Below the pieces are notes generated by a model. That model was not told the DNA's origin, searched no databases, and saw nothing but the letters and a program-made list of their open reading frames with translations. 64,000 nucleotides of DNA, taken from Mesorhizobium sp. Pch-S. Lineage in GTDB: Bacteria > Pseudomonadota > Alphaproteobacteria > Rhizobiales > Rhizobiaceae. The stretch covers positions 1,364,001 through 1,428,000 of the forward strand of contig NZ_CP029562.1 in assembly GCF_004136315.1 (NCBI RefSeq), read 5' to 3'. A program made the position numbers and the translations under genes. Shown here one piece after another: positions 9,174-18,350 of this stretch; positions within the stretch are counted from its first letter, which is position 1, and each line of letters starts with the position of its first letter.

Positions 9174-9191
9174 GGAAGCGCCAGCGCCCGT

Positions 9192-9474
9192 TATCTCCCC
9201 TTTGCGGGGGAGAACGGATTTTCACGATCTTAGCGAGCACGCCCTTTAGGGCGGCACAGCTAAGTCGTAGAAAATCCAAGAGAGGGGATTTTCAGCCGAG
9301 GGGCCAGCTAGAGGGAGACCTTCCCTTCCTCAAAGAGAATACGAAATGCAGATTACCAGCGCTGCGACTGCATATCCCCTCTCTTGCGATTTCTAGCACT
9401 TAGACTGCGCCGCCCTGCGGGCGTGCTCGTCTAAGATGCTGAAATCGCTTTCTCCCCCACAAGGGGGGAGAAAG
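9192..9474. repeat. R1 paired-hairpin repeat, copy 1
   Basis: Two inverted half-elements flank about 85 bp of non-repeated sequence. Each half has a TCTCCCC/GGGGAGA-type hairpin, then a longer hairpin whose outer stem is GGATTTTC/GAAAATCC in the left half (form B) and GCGATTTC/GAAATCGC in the right half (form A). An inner CGCCCT/AGGGCG loop stem and the motifs CTTAG/CTAAG are shared. The halves end AAGAGAGGGGA facing TCCCCTCTCTT. This copy lies between two convergent genes. Related copies are at 11443, 45636, 56037 and 59647. Confidence 0.85.
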
Positions 9475-9500
9475 GGGCGCCGCTTGCGCCCCCCAAAAAC

Positions 9501-11315
9501 TCAACCCGGGCGCTTCGGCTTGCCCTTGCCCTTGTATTCCCCGGGCGCGCCCTGGCCACGGTGGGGTTTCTTGGCCGGCTTGCCGCCCTTGCCGAACTTG
9601 GCCCCCTTGGCGAAATCCGGCTTGCCCTTGCCGAATTTCGGCTTGGGCCGCCACACGGCAGCGCCGGCTTCTCCGGCGGGCGCGATGACGATGCCGCGCT
9701 CGGTGCTGCCGGGCTGCTTGAGCTGCTCGATGAAGCCGGCCGCCTTGTCGGCGGAGATCTCGAAGCGGGTTTCGGTGTCGTCGATGCGGATCGAGCCGAC
9801 GTCGCGCTTGGAGACGCCGCCGGCGCGGCAGATCATCGGCAGAAGCCATTTCGGATCGGCGCGCTGCTTGCGGCCGAGCGACAGCGTGAACCAGACGCCG
9901 CCTTCCATGTCGGGGCGGCGCGGCTCGGCCTCACGCCGGTCTTCACCTCCTCGGTCCCGGTCGCCTTTCTCACGCTTGGGCTTGCGCGCCTGCATGTCGT
10001 GGACCGGCAACGGAAACAGGTCCTCGGGCACGGGCCGGGCGGACAGCTGCTGGCGCAGGAAGGCGGCGGCGATGCGCTCGGGGCTGGCCTTGGCCAGAAG
10101 TTCGGTGACGAAAGCCGCTTCCGCCTCGTCCGGCTCGGCAGCCGACAGCACGGCATCCAGTATCTGGGCGCGATAGCGGGTCTCGATCTCGGCGATGCTC
10201 GGGGCGGCGCGCAGGGTGGCCGACAGCTTGGCCAGCGCCAGCACGCGCTGGGCGGCGCCGCGCCTGGTTTCGGGCACGATGAGCACGCAGACGCCTTTGC
10301 GGCCGGCGCGCCCGGTGCGGCCGGAGCGGTGCAGCAGCGTCGCCGGATTGCTCGGTACATCGGCATGGATGACGAGGTCGAGGTTCGGCAGGTCGATGCC
10401 GCGTGCCGCGACGTCGGTCGCCACGCAGACATGGGCGCGGCCGTCGCGCATCGACTGCAGCGCGTTGGAACGTTCCGACTGCGCCATTTCGCCCGACAGC
10501 GAGACGACCGAGAAGCCGCGATTGGCAAGTCGCGCCGTCAGGTGGCGCACCGCTTCGCGCGTGTGGCAGAACACCAGCGCGCTGGCGCTGTCGGAATCGA
10601 GCAGCGTGTTGATGACGGCATGTTCGCGCTCGTCGCGCCGCACCAGCATCAACTGGTATTCGATGTCGGCGTGCTGTTCGGTGGCGGCGGTCGCGGCAAT
10701 GCGCACCGCGTCCTTCTGGAAATTCCTGGCCAGGTCCGCAATGCCGCGCGGCACCGTGGCCGAAAACAGCAGGGTGCGGCGATCCTCGGGCGCGGCGCCG
10801 AGGATGAATTCGAGGTCCTCGCGGAAACCGAGGTCGAGCATCTCGTCGGCTTCGTCGAGCACCACGGCGCGGAGCGCGCTGAGATCGAGCGCACCCTTGG
10901 AGATGTGGTCACGCAGGCGTCCCGGCGTGCCGACGACGATATGCGCGCCGCTGTCCAGGGCGCGGCGTTCGCGGCGCATGTCCATGCCGCCGACGCAGGT
11001 GGCGATACGGACGCCTGCGTCGGCGTAGAGCCAGTCGAGTTCGCGCTGCACCTGGATGGCGAGTTCGCGCGTCGGCGCGATCACCAGGCCAAGCGGCAGG
11101 TCGGCCTGCGGAAAACGTTCGGCGCGGCCGAGCAGCGTCGAGGCGATGGCAATGCCGAAGGCCACCGTCTTGCCCGAACCGGTCTGCGCCGAAACCAGAA
11201 GGTCGGCCTCGCCATGCCCGCCGCCCGCCATCTCGGCCTGCACCGGGGTGAGCTGGTGGTATCCCTTCGCTTCCAGCGCGGAAGCAAGGGCGGGGTGAAT
11301 GGTGTCGTCGGTCAT
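9501..11315 (-). CDS. DEAD-box RNA helicase with DbpA-like RNA-binding domain
   Basis: 604 residues. The helicase core carries AQTGSGKT (Walker A), PTRELA, TPGRL, DEAD, SAT, and HRSGRTGRAG (motif VI). After residue 400 come a linker rich in charged residues, then a DbpA/CsdA-type RNA-binding domain (GGVWFTLSLGRKQRADPKWLL onwards) and a tail of Gly/Lys/Pro/Phe repeats ending KGKGKPKRPG. This layout fits the DeaD/CsdA group that remodels structured RNA in ribosome assembly or cold response. It is flanked on both sides by R1 repeats (copies 1 and 2). Start ATG at 11315; no competing start seen. Confidence 0.93.
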   Translation of the reverse strand: MTDDTIHPALASALEAKGYHQLTPVQAEMAGGGHGEADLLVSAQTGSGKTVAFGIAIASTLLGRAERFPQADLPLGLVIAPTRELAIQVQRELDWLYADAGVRIATCVGGMDMRRERRALDSGAHIVVGTPGRLRDHISKGALDLSALRAVVLDEADEMLDLGFREDLEFILGAAPEDRRTLLFSATVPRGIADLARNFQKDAVRIAATAATEQHADIEYQLMLVRRDEREHAVINTLLDSDSASALVFCHTREAVRHLTARLANRGFSVVSLSGEMAQSERSNALQSMRDGRAHVCVATDVAARGIDLPNLDLVIHADVPSNPATLLHRSGRTGRAGRKGVCVLIVPETRRGAAQRVLALAKLSATLRAAPSIAEIETRYRAQILDAVLSAAEPDEAEAAFVTELLAKASPERIAAAFLRQQLSARPVPEDLFPLPVHDMQARKPKREKGDRDRGGEDRREAEPRRPDMEGGVWFTLSLGRKQRADPKWLLPMICRAGGVSKRDVGSIRIDDTETRFEISADKAAGFIEQLKQPGSTERGIVIAPAGEAGAAVWRPKPKFGKGKPDFAKGAKFGKGGKPAKKPHRGQGAPGEYKGKGKPKRPG

Positions 11316-11442
11316 GGCTGCGGTCTCGGTTCAAAGCCGCGCATAGCACGGTATCGTGGAAGTTGTAGCGCAATTCTGGTCAGAACGCGCTGAAAGCGGC
11401 GGCGACAGCAACGTTGAAGGACAGCGACAACGTCGGCGCTGC

Positions 11443-11731
11443 CATCTCCCCCCTTGCGGGGGATAAAGGATTTTCACGATCTTAGTCGGAGCAGGCCGAA
11501 GGCCGTCGCGAGGCTAAGTCGTAGAAAATCCAAGAGAGGGGATTTTCAGCTGAGACACATCGTGTGTAACGCAGCCGTCTTGCTTCCAGGACGTTCCGCG
11601 AGAGCCGATTGTCAGCGTTGCGGCTGAAAATCCCCTCTCTTGCGATTTCTAGCACTTAGCCTGCGCCGCCCTAAAGGGCGTGCATCGTCTAAGATGCTGA
11701 AATCGCTTTCTCCCCCGCAAGGGGGGAGATA
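11443..11731. repeat. R1 paired-hairpin repeat, copy 2
   Basis: Same organisation as copy 1: left half form B (GGATTTTC/GAAAATCC) and right half form A (GCGATTTC/GAAATCGC), with terminal C-run/G-run hairpins at both outer ends. The inner loop of the left half differs (GGCCGAAGGCC instead of the usual GCCC..GGGC) but still forms a hairpin. The surrounding gap, 11316-11748, holds no convincing gene; the part before the repeat is the promoter region of the helicase. It sits between two minus-strand genes. Confidence 0.83.
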
Positions 11732-11748
11732 AGGCGCCGCGTCACCCC

Positions 11749-11876
11749 TCACCCGAACTCCGCGATCACCGACAGGAAGGCCGGGCCATAACGATCGAGC
11801 TTGGCTTCGCCGACGCCCGGCACACCGGCCATCTCGCTGCGCGAGGCGGGCCGGGCGGCTGCCAGTTCGATCAGGG
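11749..11876 (-). pseudogene. recQ: Out-of-frame C-terminal remnant of the RecQ HRDC domain
   Basis: Immediately after the recQ stop, another frame reads TLIELAAARPASRSEMAGV, then PGVGEAKLDRYGPAF and an ending SVIAEFG before a stop at 11749. This is the end of a canonical HRDC domain, missing from the RecQ frame. One extra base near 11877-11882 (turning HDRP-stop into HDxTLIEL) would restore a single reading frame of about 600 residues. The damage is either a real one-base deletion or a sequencing error. Helicase activity could survive because HRDC mainly modulates DNA binding. Confidence 0.75.
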
Positions 11877-13547
11877 TCTGTCGTGGAAGATGACATAGGG
11901 CGGCACGTTCTGCAGGCGGGCGATTTCGATGCGCTTGCGGCGCAGCGCCTGGAACAGGTCGTTGTCGGCCTGCGGGACGGCGGACTGCGCGTTGCCGCGC
12001 ACCACCTTGCCGCGCCTGGCCCGCGGCGGCGCCGGAATGCGCAGCATCAGCTGCGGCTTCTCGCGCAGGAAATCACGCCCGGCCGGCGCGATCGACAGGC
12101 CGCCATGGCCGACCAGGTCGACATCGATGAAGCGCAGCGCGATCAGCTGGCGCAGGATCGCCCGCCAGGTGCGGTTGTCGTGCTCCTTGCCGATGCCGAA
12201 GGTGGAGATCCGGTCATGGCCGAATTGGGCGATGCGTTCGTTGTCCGCGCCCAGCAGCACGTCGACGACGTAGGCCTGCCCGAACCGTTCGCCGGTGCGA
12301 TAGATGCACGACAGCACCTTCTGCGCGGCAATGGCACCGTCGAACAGGCGGGGCGGCTCCGCGCAGGTGTCACAATTGCCGCAAGGCTCGCAATGGTCGC
12401 CGAAATAGGACAGCAGCACCTGGCGGCGGCAACGCGCCGTTTCCGCCAGTCCCAGCAGCGCATCGAGCTTCTGCCGTTCCATGCGCTTGCGCTGGTCGGG
12501 CGCCTCCGATTCCTCGATGAAGCGGCTGCGCAGCGCGATGTCCTCATGGCCGTAGAGCATCAGCGTATCCGACGGCAGGCCGTCCCGCCCGGCGCGGCCG
12601 GTTTCCTGATAGTAGGCCTCGATGCTGCCCGGCAGGTCGACATGCGCGACGAAGCGCACGTCCGGCTTGTCGATGCCCATGCCGAAGGCGACGGTGGCGA
12701 CCATGATGACCGCCTCGCCGTGCTGGAACCGCTGCTGGTTGGCCTCGCGCGCCGCCTTGTCCATGCCGGCGTGGTAGGCGAGCGCATCGTAGCCGAGGCC
12801 TTGCAGCCAGGCTGCGATCTCCTCGGTGCGGCGTTTCGACAGGCAGTAGACGATGCCGCTCTCGCCCTCGTAGCGCTTGAGGAATTCCTTCAGCTGGGCG
12901 CGCGGATTGTCCTTTTCCTCGATGGCGTAGCGGATGTTGGGGCGGTCGAAACCGGCGATGAAGGCGTCGGCCTCGTCGATGTCGAGATGCGACAGGATCT
13001 CGGCGCGGGTCGGTTCGTCGGCGGTGGCCGTCAGCGCCATGCGCGGAACGCCGGAAAAGCGCGCAACGACGGCGTCGAGCTGGCGGTAGGATGGGCGGAA
13101 ATCGTGCCCCCATTGCGACAGGCAGTGCGCCTCGTCGATGGCGATCAGCGACAGCTGCACGCTTTCCAGCAATTCCAGCACGTCCGGGCGAGCCAGGGTT
13201 TCGGGCGCGACATAAAGCAGGTCGAGCGCACCGCCGCGGATGTCGCGCCACAGCGCACGGCGCTGGTCCAGTTCCAGATCGGAGTTGAGCGCCGCCGCGC
13301 GCACGCCGGCCTGGCGCAGCGCCGTGACCTGATCGGCCATCAGCGCCAGCAGCGGCGACACCACAAGCCCCATGCCGGGGCGCACGATGGCCGGGATCTG
13401 GTAGCAGAGCGACTTGCCGCCGCCCGTCGGCATCAGCACGAAGGCATTGTTGCCGTCGATCACATGCCCGACGATGTCCGCCTGCGGGCCCCGGAAGGCG
13501 TCATAGCCGTAGACGGTCTTGAGAATGTCGAGGGCGGCAGTGGTCAT
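11871..13547 (-). CDS. recQ: ATP-dependent DNA helicase RecQ, C-terminally frameshifted
   Basis: 558 residues in frame. The core has MPTGGGKSLCYQIPA (Walker A), IDEAHCLSQWGHDFRP (DEAH box and aromatic loop), TATA, and QETGRAGRDG (motif VI). A Zn-binding C-terminal region follows (CRRQVLLSYFGDHCEPCGNCDTC), then the winged-helix domain and the first part of HRDC, stopping abruptly at NVPPYVIFHDRP. RecQ unwinds 3'-5' in recombination repair. Normal family length is about 600 residues or more; the missing end lies downstream in another frame (separate entry). Start ATG at 13547; no operon partner is evident. Confidence 0.9.
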   Translation of the reverse strand: MTTAALDILKTVYGYDAFRGPQADIVGHVIDGNNAFVLMPTGGGKSLCYQIPAIVRPGMGLVVSPLLALMADQVTALRQAGVRAAALNSDLELDQRRALWRDIRGGALDLLYVAPETLARPDVLELLESVQLSLIAIDEAHCLSQWGHDFRPSYRQLDAVVARFSGVPRMALTATADEPTRAEILSHLDIDEADAFIAGFDRPNIRYAIEEKDNPRAQLKEFLKRYEGESGIVYCLSKRRTEEIAAWLQGLGYDALAYHAGMDKAAREANQQRFQHGEAVIMVATVAFGMGIDKPDVRFVAHVDLPGSIEAYYQETGRAGRDGLPSDTLMLYGHEDIALRSRFIEESEAPDQRKRMERQKLDALLGLAETARCRRQVLLSYFGDHCEPCGNCDTCAEPPRLFDGAIAAQKVLSCIYRTGERFGQAYVVDVLLGADNERIAQFGHDRISTFGIGKEHDNRTWRAILRQLIALRFIDVDLVGHGGLSIAPAGRDFLREKPQLMLRIPAPPRARRGKVVRGNAQSAVPQADNDLFQALRRKRIEIARLQNVPPYVIFHDRP

Positions 13548-13687
13548 CTTGAGGTGGCGGCACGGAGAATCACGGGGAGACCCTTCATAGCAGCTTCGCC
13601 GGGCCGAGGTGGCTGCGATCAGTCCGAAATCGGCAGGTTACCGCCTCGAACCAGGCCGCCGGACTATCGAAAGGCATCGGCGCGGCA

Positions 13688-14029
13688 TCACCGTCCTGCG
13701 GCGCCCGAACCTTCCAGGTCACCGCGGAGCCTGTCGAGGATGGAGACCGCATGGGCGGCATAACCGCTGATCCAGCGATCGTGGATGCGCTTGATCGGCA
13801 GGGCGTTGAGATGGTTCCAGCGCTCGCGGCCTTCGCGCCGGACGATGATCAGACCGGCGTCCTCCAGCACCTTGAGATGCAGCATCACGGTGCAGCGGTC
13901 CATCTCGGCGAAGACCTCACAAAGCATGCCGGTGGTGTGTGCCTCATCCTTCAGCTGATCGAGCATGGCGCGCCGCCGCGGATGGGCCAACGCCTTGAAA
14001 ACCAGGTCTTCTTCGTGCTCGCTTGACAT
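13688..14029 (-). CDS. ArsR-family transcriptional regulator
   Basis: 113 residues with an ArsR winged helix: VFKALAHPRRRAMLDQLKD, then MDRCTVMLHLKVLEDAGLIIVRREGRERW. No obvious pair of metal-binding cysteines in helix alpha3 is present; single Cys residues at about 37 and 46 could sense oxidation (inference). It diverges from the DUF899 gene, and its start codon overlaps a perfect inverted repeat, so it most likely autoregulates and controls the neighbour. Confidence 0.87.
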   Translation of the reverse strand: MSSEHEEDLVFKALAHPRRRAMLDQLKDEAHTTGMLCEVFAEMDRCTVMLHLKVLEDAGLIIVRREGRERWNHLNALPIKRIHDRWISGYAAHAVSILDRLRGDLEGSGAAGR

Positions 14030-14047
14030 GTTATGTTTTTATAACAT
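14028..14047. promoter_or_regulatory. Candidate ArsR operator
   Basis: Perfect inverted repeat ATGTTAT-N6-ATAACAT overlapping the start codon of the ArsR gene and lying in the divergent promoter of the DUF899 gene. Symmetric AT-rich dyads of this size are typical binding sites for ArsR dimers. The site is seen directly; the link to this regulator is inference from position. Confidence 0.6.
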
Positions 14048-14143
14048 ATTTGAAAATGAGCACAACACGGAGCCTGCGGCCGAAGCGAAATTCCACAGCG
14101 GCGCCGTGGCGTCTCGAACCGCACCGCATCAAGGAGGTTACTG

Positions 14144-14836
14144 ATGACGCTGCCCAGTATCGTCTCGGAGCAGGAGTGGCGGGCCGCGCTGCGGCAGCAG
14201 GTCGACCGGGAAAAGGCTTTCACCCGCGCACGCGACGACCTCAACGCGCAGCGACGGCGCATGCCCATGGTGAGGATCGACAAGAACTACTCATTCGCCG
14301 GGCCGTCGGGAACGGTGAGCCTTGGCGACCTGTTCGACGGACGCCGCCAGCTGATCGTCTACCACTTCATGTTCGGGCCGGACTGGCAGGCGGGCTGCGA
14401 CGGCTGCTCATGGGTGGTCGACGCGATGACCCATCCCGCGCATCTCAACGCGCGCGATACCTCCATCGTGCTGGTGTCGCGCGCACCACTGGAAAAGCTG
14501 CAGGGGTACCAGCAGCGCATGGGGTGGCGGCACCCCGTCTGGTATTCATCGCTCGGCAGCGACTTCAACCAGGACATGGGCGCGACAGTCACCGACCCGG
14601 ACGATCCGACCAGGACCAGCGAACGCCACGGCATCAGCGTTTTCCTGCGCGACGGTGGCAACATCTATCGCAGCTATTTCAACGGCGCTCGCGGCGTCGA
14701 ATATCTCGGCAGCCTGTGGACCTATCTGGACCTGACCCCTTACGGGCGCCAGGAGACCTGGGAAGAGTCCCCGCAGGGCTGGCCCCAGACCGAGCCCTAT
14801 GGCTGGAACCGGCGGCACGACGAATACGGCAGCTGA
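14144..14836 (+). CDS. DUF899 family thioredoxin-like protein
   Basis: 230 residues, start preceded by an ideal AAGGAGGT. It contains the DUF899 core YHFMFGPDWQAGCDGCSWVVD, with a C-x2-C pair at a position like the thioredoxin-fold active site, and the C-terminal WNRRHDEYG typical of the family. Function is not established; a redox role is suggested by the fold. It diverges from an ArsR regulator across a gap with a perfect operator-like dyad, so expression is probably induced by the regulator's signal. Confidence 0.85.
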   Translation: MTLPSIVSEQEWRAALRQQVDREKAFTRARDDLNAQRRRMPMVRIDKNYSFAGPSGTVSLGDLFDGRRQLIVYHFMFGPDWQAGCDGCSWVVDAMTHPAHLNARDTSIVLVSRAPLEKLQGYQQRMGWRHPVWYSSLGSDFNQDMGATVTDPDDPTRTSERHGISVFLRDGGNIYRSYFNGARGVEYLGSLWTYLDLTPYGRQETWEESPQGWPQTEPYGWNRRHDEYGS

Positions 14837-14887
14837 CCCCGCGACACGGGATCACCGGTTCCCGGCACGCCGGGCCTGAAAAAGCAC

Positions 14888-15931
14888 TCAATCGTGCTTT
14901 TCGATCACCGCGTAGAGCACGTTGCGGTTTTCGCCGAAGAACACCTGCACGTCGACCTTGTTGCGGTCGACGCTGGCGTTGACGACGTTCCACATGTCGG
15001 CCTCGGAACGCAGCAGCAGCACCCAGTTCATGAAGGTTTCGCGGTAGCCGGCGTCCGGATTGCCTTCGGCATAGTTGGCGAACAGGAAGGTACCGCCCGG
15101 CTTCAGCATCTGCAGGCAGGTCTTGGTGAGCTTCACCGCCACCTTGTCCTGCAGGTAGTCGTAGAGGCCCGAGGCATAGATGAAGTCGAACTTGCCGAGC
15201 TTGTGCCCCCGCGTCAGCAGGGTGCGGACGGAACCGTCGACGGTTTCCACGGCCGTGCCGGCGAAGTCACGCGAGATCAGGCCGACGCTGAGCGGGTCCT
15301 GGTCGAGCGCTACCCAGCGCTTCAGGCGCTTTTCGCGCAGCGCAAGCGAGAGGTTGGCTTCGCGCAGATGGCCGGCGGCGACTGCCAGGACCTCGGTTCC
15401 GGGCCCGCGCTTCTCGGCGATCTCGTCGACATAGCGGGCGAGAAGATCACGACGCTCGCGGGCCGCCACGCAGGAGGGCACGTTCTGGGTATAGGCATAG
15501 AGCGCCTTGCCGATGTCGGACGAGTCGGCGACGGCGTCGGCGACATGCGGATCGCAATAGATGTAGTCGAGCAGTTCGGCGTCGCCGGAATAGCCGCGCG
15601 GCTTCTCGAACGACCAGCGCGTCAGCGGATCTTCCAGGAAATAGTCGAGGACCGGATGGCTCTGGATGATCGGTGCCAGCGCATTCCAGGTGTCGTCATG
15701 GAGCCTGAGGCGCATCGCCTCGAGGCGCGCCATCAGCGGCTTGATGATTTCCGCCGGACCCTTCTTGAGGGCGATCTGCTGCTGCGTGACGGACAGCATG
15801 AGCGCGAGCTCGGCACGCGCCGTCTCAAAAGCCTCACTGCGATTGTCCAGCCCTCTTGCGAGGTTGGCCGCGATCGATTCTTCCGTAATCAGACTCTTGC
15901 CGTCGAGGACCGTGGCCACCAAAACCCCCAT
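14888..15931 (-). CDS. Class I SAM-dependent methyltransferase (possible hydroxy-fatty-acid methyl ester synthase-like)
   Basis: About 347 residues. The C-terminal two-thirds carry a Rossmann methyltransferase fold: EVLAVAAGHLREANLSL (motif I, degenerate), WVALDQDPLSV, FDFIYASGLYDYL, and LKPGGTFLFANYAEG. An N-terminal helical region of about 110 residues precedes it. Similar rhizobial proteins are sometimes annotated as extracellular-factor (3-hydroxypalmitate methyl ester) biosynthesis proteins; I cannot confirm this. The start is uncertain: ATG at 15931 or 15958, and a CtrA box lies directly before 15931, so a start further in is also possible. Divergent from the GGDEF-EAL gene. Confidence 0.75.
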   Translation of the reverse strand: MGVLVATVLDGKSLITEESIAANLARGLDNRSEAFETARAELALMLSVTQQQIALKKGPAEIIKPLMARLEAMRLRLHDDTWNALAPIIQSHPVLDYFLEDPLTRWSFEKPRGYSGDAELLDYIYCDPHVADAVADSSDIGKALYAYTQNVPSCVAARERRDLLARYVDEIAEKRGPGTEVLAVAAGHLREANLSLALREKRLKRWVALDQDPLSVGLISRDFAGTAVETVDGSVRTLLTRGHKLGKFDFIYASGLYDYLQDKVAVKLTKTCLQMLKPGGTFLFANYAEGNPDAGYRETFMNWVLLLRSEADMWNVVNASVDRNKVDVQVFFGENRNVLYAVIEKHD

Positions 15932-15933
15932 GG

Positions 15934-15949
15934 TTAACAACTCGTTAAC
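15934..15949. promoter_or_regulatory. Candidate CtrA-binding site, full consensus
   Basis: The sequence reads TTAA-N7-TTAAC (TTAA at 15934-15937, TTAAC at 15945-15949), an exact match to the alphaproteobacterial CtrA cell-cycle regulator consensus. It lies between the divergent methyltransferase and the GGDEF-EAL genes, next to the likely methyltransferase start. Confidence 0.6.
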
Positions 15950-16017
15950 AACTGGCATGTTAATAGCGCGAAGCAGACCCCCTGCAAAGCACGCTGGGTG
16001 GCATTCTAATGTTATCG

Positions 16018-16033
16018 TTAACGCACAATTTAC
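16018..16033. promoter_or_regulatory. Second candidate CtrA-binding site, one mismatch
   Basis: TTAA-N7-TTTAC, one base from the CtrA consensus in the second half. It lies about 84 bp from the first site and about 180 bp upstream of the GGDEF-EAL start. Further partial TTAA half-sites occur at 15960 and about 16080. Repeated sites in one intergenic region strengthen the case for CtrA control (inference). Confidence 0.42.
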
Positions 16034-16214
16034 CGAATTCGATTGCGCCAGGGCATTTCGTTTCAGAATCCGTGGATGATTAACCCAACCTTGTGGCCTC
16101 AGGCCGCATTGTCTGCGAGGCGCCAAGATCGCCCGCGCACGTTGGAGTTGTTCTGCGTTGAGGCCGGAAGCAACAAACGGCTTACAAAAGCCCTTCCTGA
16201 GAGGTCTCTCGGCG

Positions 16215-18212
16215 ATGAGCAACTATGCAATGTCAGCTGTGGCTGAACTTGCGCCGGTGGAGCCGGCCATCCAGCCGCAGGCCGCGCCTGACGCCAGCAG
16301 CCTGCGCGCGCAGTTCCATGCGGAATCCCAGGCCGCGCGCCGCATGGCGGCCCGGCCGGGGCTCTACATCGCCGTCATCATCTACCTACTGTTCGCCGCC
16401 ACTGACATTCTGCTGGTGCCGGATGTCGCGGCCTACACCATCGCCGCGCGCTTCGCGGTCGGCGCGACCGCGCTGGTGACGCTGGAGGCACTGCTGCGCT
16501 TCGGTGCCGCCACGAAATGGCTGGACATTACCTGCGCCGGCGCGATCATCCTCGGCTATATCGGCTGGCTGCTGCCGACGGCCGCCAGCGCCAATCATGA
16601 AAGCGTCTCGTACTACATGGTCTTCGGCACCATCTTCATGATGAGCGCCAACCTGTTTTTCACGTTCCAGTTCAGCTTTTCCGTCGTCACGTCGACGATC
16701 ATCCTGCTGATCCTCTATGCCGTGAACTATTTCGTGCCGTCGACGCTGACCTACAAGCTGGTTTTCGGCGCCTTCTACATCTCCTGCTTCGTCTTCACCT
16801 CCTACATCAACTGGAAGCTGAACCGCGAGCGCTACAACGTCTTCCTGAACGCGCTGGAGGCGCGCAACCAGCACCGCGAAGCCACGGAGCGCGGCAAGGC
16901 GCTGCTCAAGCTGTCGCGCACCGATCCGCTGACCGGGCTGGAAAACCGCCGCGCCGTCGACGAGCGGCTGCGCGACCTGTGGAGCAACTGGCAGCGCCAT
17001 GGCGCGACCTTCGCGGTGCTGCTCATCGACGTCGACTTCTTCAAGCGTTTCAACGACTATTACGGCCACCAGAAGGGCGACCGTTGCCTGATGGAGGTGG
17101 CAGACAGCCTGCGCCACCTGGTGGAGCGGCGCAGCGCCTCGATCGGTCGTTATGGCGGCGAGGAGTTCATCGTGCTGGCGCAGGCCAAAAACCACGAGGA
17201 CGTCGTCACGCTTGCCGAGGAGATCCGCAGCGAAGTGGAAGCGCTGGCGATCACCCACAACGAGCGCCGCGACGGCACACAGGTGGTGACGGTGTCGATC
17301 GGCGCGGCCTTCACCCGCGACGAGGCCGGCACCAAGCTGGAAAAGATCATCCAGGAGGCCGACCGGGCGCTGTATCTGGCCAAGGCCGACGGCCGCAACT
17401 GCGTGCATCTGTTCGACCCCAACGACCCGCAGACCAGCGACGAAAGCGAGAACGTCGCCGCGCTCCTGAAGATCGCCATTGAGCGCGACCTGGTTTCGCT
17501 GGTGTTCCAGCCGATCGCCAACATGCGCAGCGGCAGGATCGAGGCGATGGAGGCGCTGATGCGCCTGACCATGCCGGACGGGACGGCGGTGCCGCCGAGC
17601 CTGTTCATCCCGGTGGCGGAACGCACCGGCATGATCCTGGAACTCGGCCGCTGGGCGATCCGCACGGCCTGCCGCGAACTGATGTCGAACGAGCATATCC
17701 GCACCATCAGCGTCAACGTCTCCCCGGTGCAGCTCAAGGCGCCGGGTTTTGCCGCCTCCGTGGCCGCCGCGCTCGGCGAGGCCGGCGTGACCGGCGATCG
17801 CCTGGCCCTGGAGATCACCGAGGGGCTGGAGATGGAGATGCATTCCGACGTGCTGCGCTGCATCAGCGACCTCAAGCTGCTCGGCATCAAGGTCTGGCTC
17901 GACGATTTCGGTACCGGGTTTGCCGGCCTGTCCTGGCTGCGGCTGATCGACTTCGACACGGTCAAGATCGACCGCTCCTTCCTGCACGACTGCGTGACGC
18001 CGCGCGGCCGCGCCATGTTCCGCGACATCGTCGGCCTGCTCAGGAACCGCGGCCCGAAGATCCTGGTCGAAGGCGTGGAGAGCGAGGAGCAGCTGGAGCT
18101 GCTGCGCAAGCTCGACATCGACCACGCCCAGGGCTACCACATCGGCCGCCCCGCCCCGGCCGAACGCATCCGCGCGCTGTTCGAGGAACCGAAGCGGCAG
18201 CGGATGGCATAA
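16215..18212 (+). CDS. Membrane GGDEF-EAL protein (c-di-GMP turnover)
   Basis: 665 residues. About six membrane helices lie between residues 50 and 215. The GGDEF domain has DPLTGLENRR, LLIDVDFFKRFNDYYGH and the active-site GGEEF (RYGGEEF). No RxxD inhibitory site is seen five residues upstream. The EAL domain has MEALMRL (EAL), NVSPVQL, EITEGLEME, DDFGTGF, VKIDRSF and GVESEEQ, so both active sites look intact and the protein may make or break c-di-GMP. It diverges from a methyltransferase across candidate CtrA sites, suggesting cell-cycle-timed expression (inference). Start ATG 16215 has GAGAGG upstream; the open frame extends further but without membrane-protein character. Confidence 0.92.
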   Translation: MSNYAMSAVAELAPVEPAIQPQAAPDASSLRAQFHAESQAARRMAARPGLYIAVIIYLLFAATDILLVPDVAAYTIAARFAVGATALVTLEALLRFGAATKWLDITCAGAIILGYIGWLLPTAASANHESVSYYMVFGTIFMMSANLFFTFQFSFSVVTSTIILLILYAVNYFVPSTLTYKLVFGAFYISCFVFTSYINWKLNRERYNVFLNALEARNQHREATERGKALLKLSRTDPLTGLENRRAVDERLRDLWSNWQRHGATFAVLLIDVDFFKRFNDYYGHQKGDRCLMEVADSLRHLVERRSASIGRYGGEEFIVLAQAKNHEDVVTLAEEIRSEVEALAITHNERRDGTQVVTVSIGAAFTRDEAGTKLEKIIQEADRALYLAKADGRNCVHLFDPNDPQTSDESENVAALLKIAIERDLVSLVFQPIANMRSGRIEAMEALMRLTMPDGTAVPPSLFIPVAERTGMILELGRWAIRTACRELMSNEHIRTISVNVSPVQLKAPGFAASVAAALGEAGVTGDRLALEITEGLEMEMHSDVLRCISDLKLLGIKVWLDDFGTGFAGLSWLRLIDFDTVKIDRSFLHDCVTPRGRAMFRDIVGLLRNRGPKILVEGVESEEQLELLRKLDIDHAQGYHIGRPAPAERIRALFEEPKRQRMA

Positions 18213-18350
18213 AGACGGGTCTGAACCGCCGCTGCGTCGGCGTTCCGGCATGGGTTGCGATACGCTCCGCTCATCCCGCCGCAACAGTTCTACGCCCGGC
18301 GATCGATTTCGTGTATCGAGGTCGCAGCGTCCCCGCCGGAACACCGCCTG

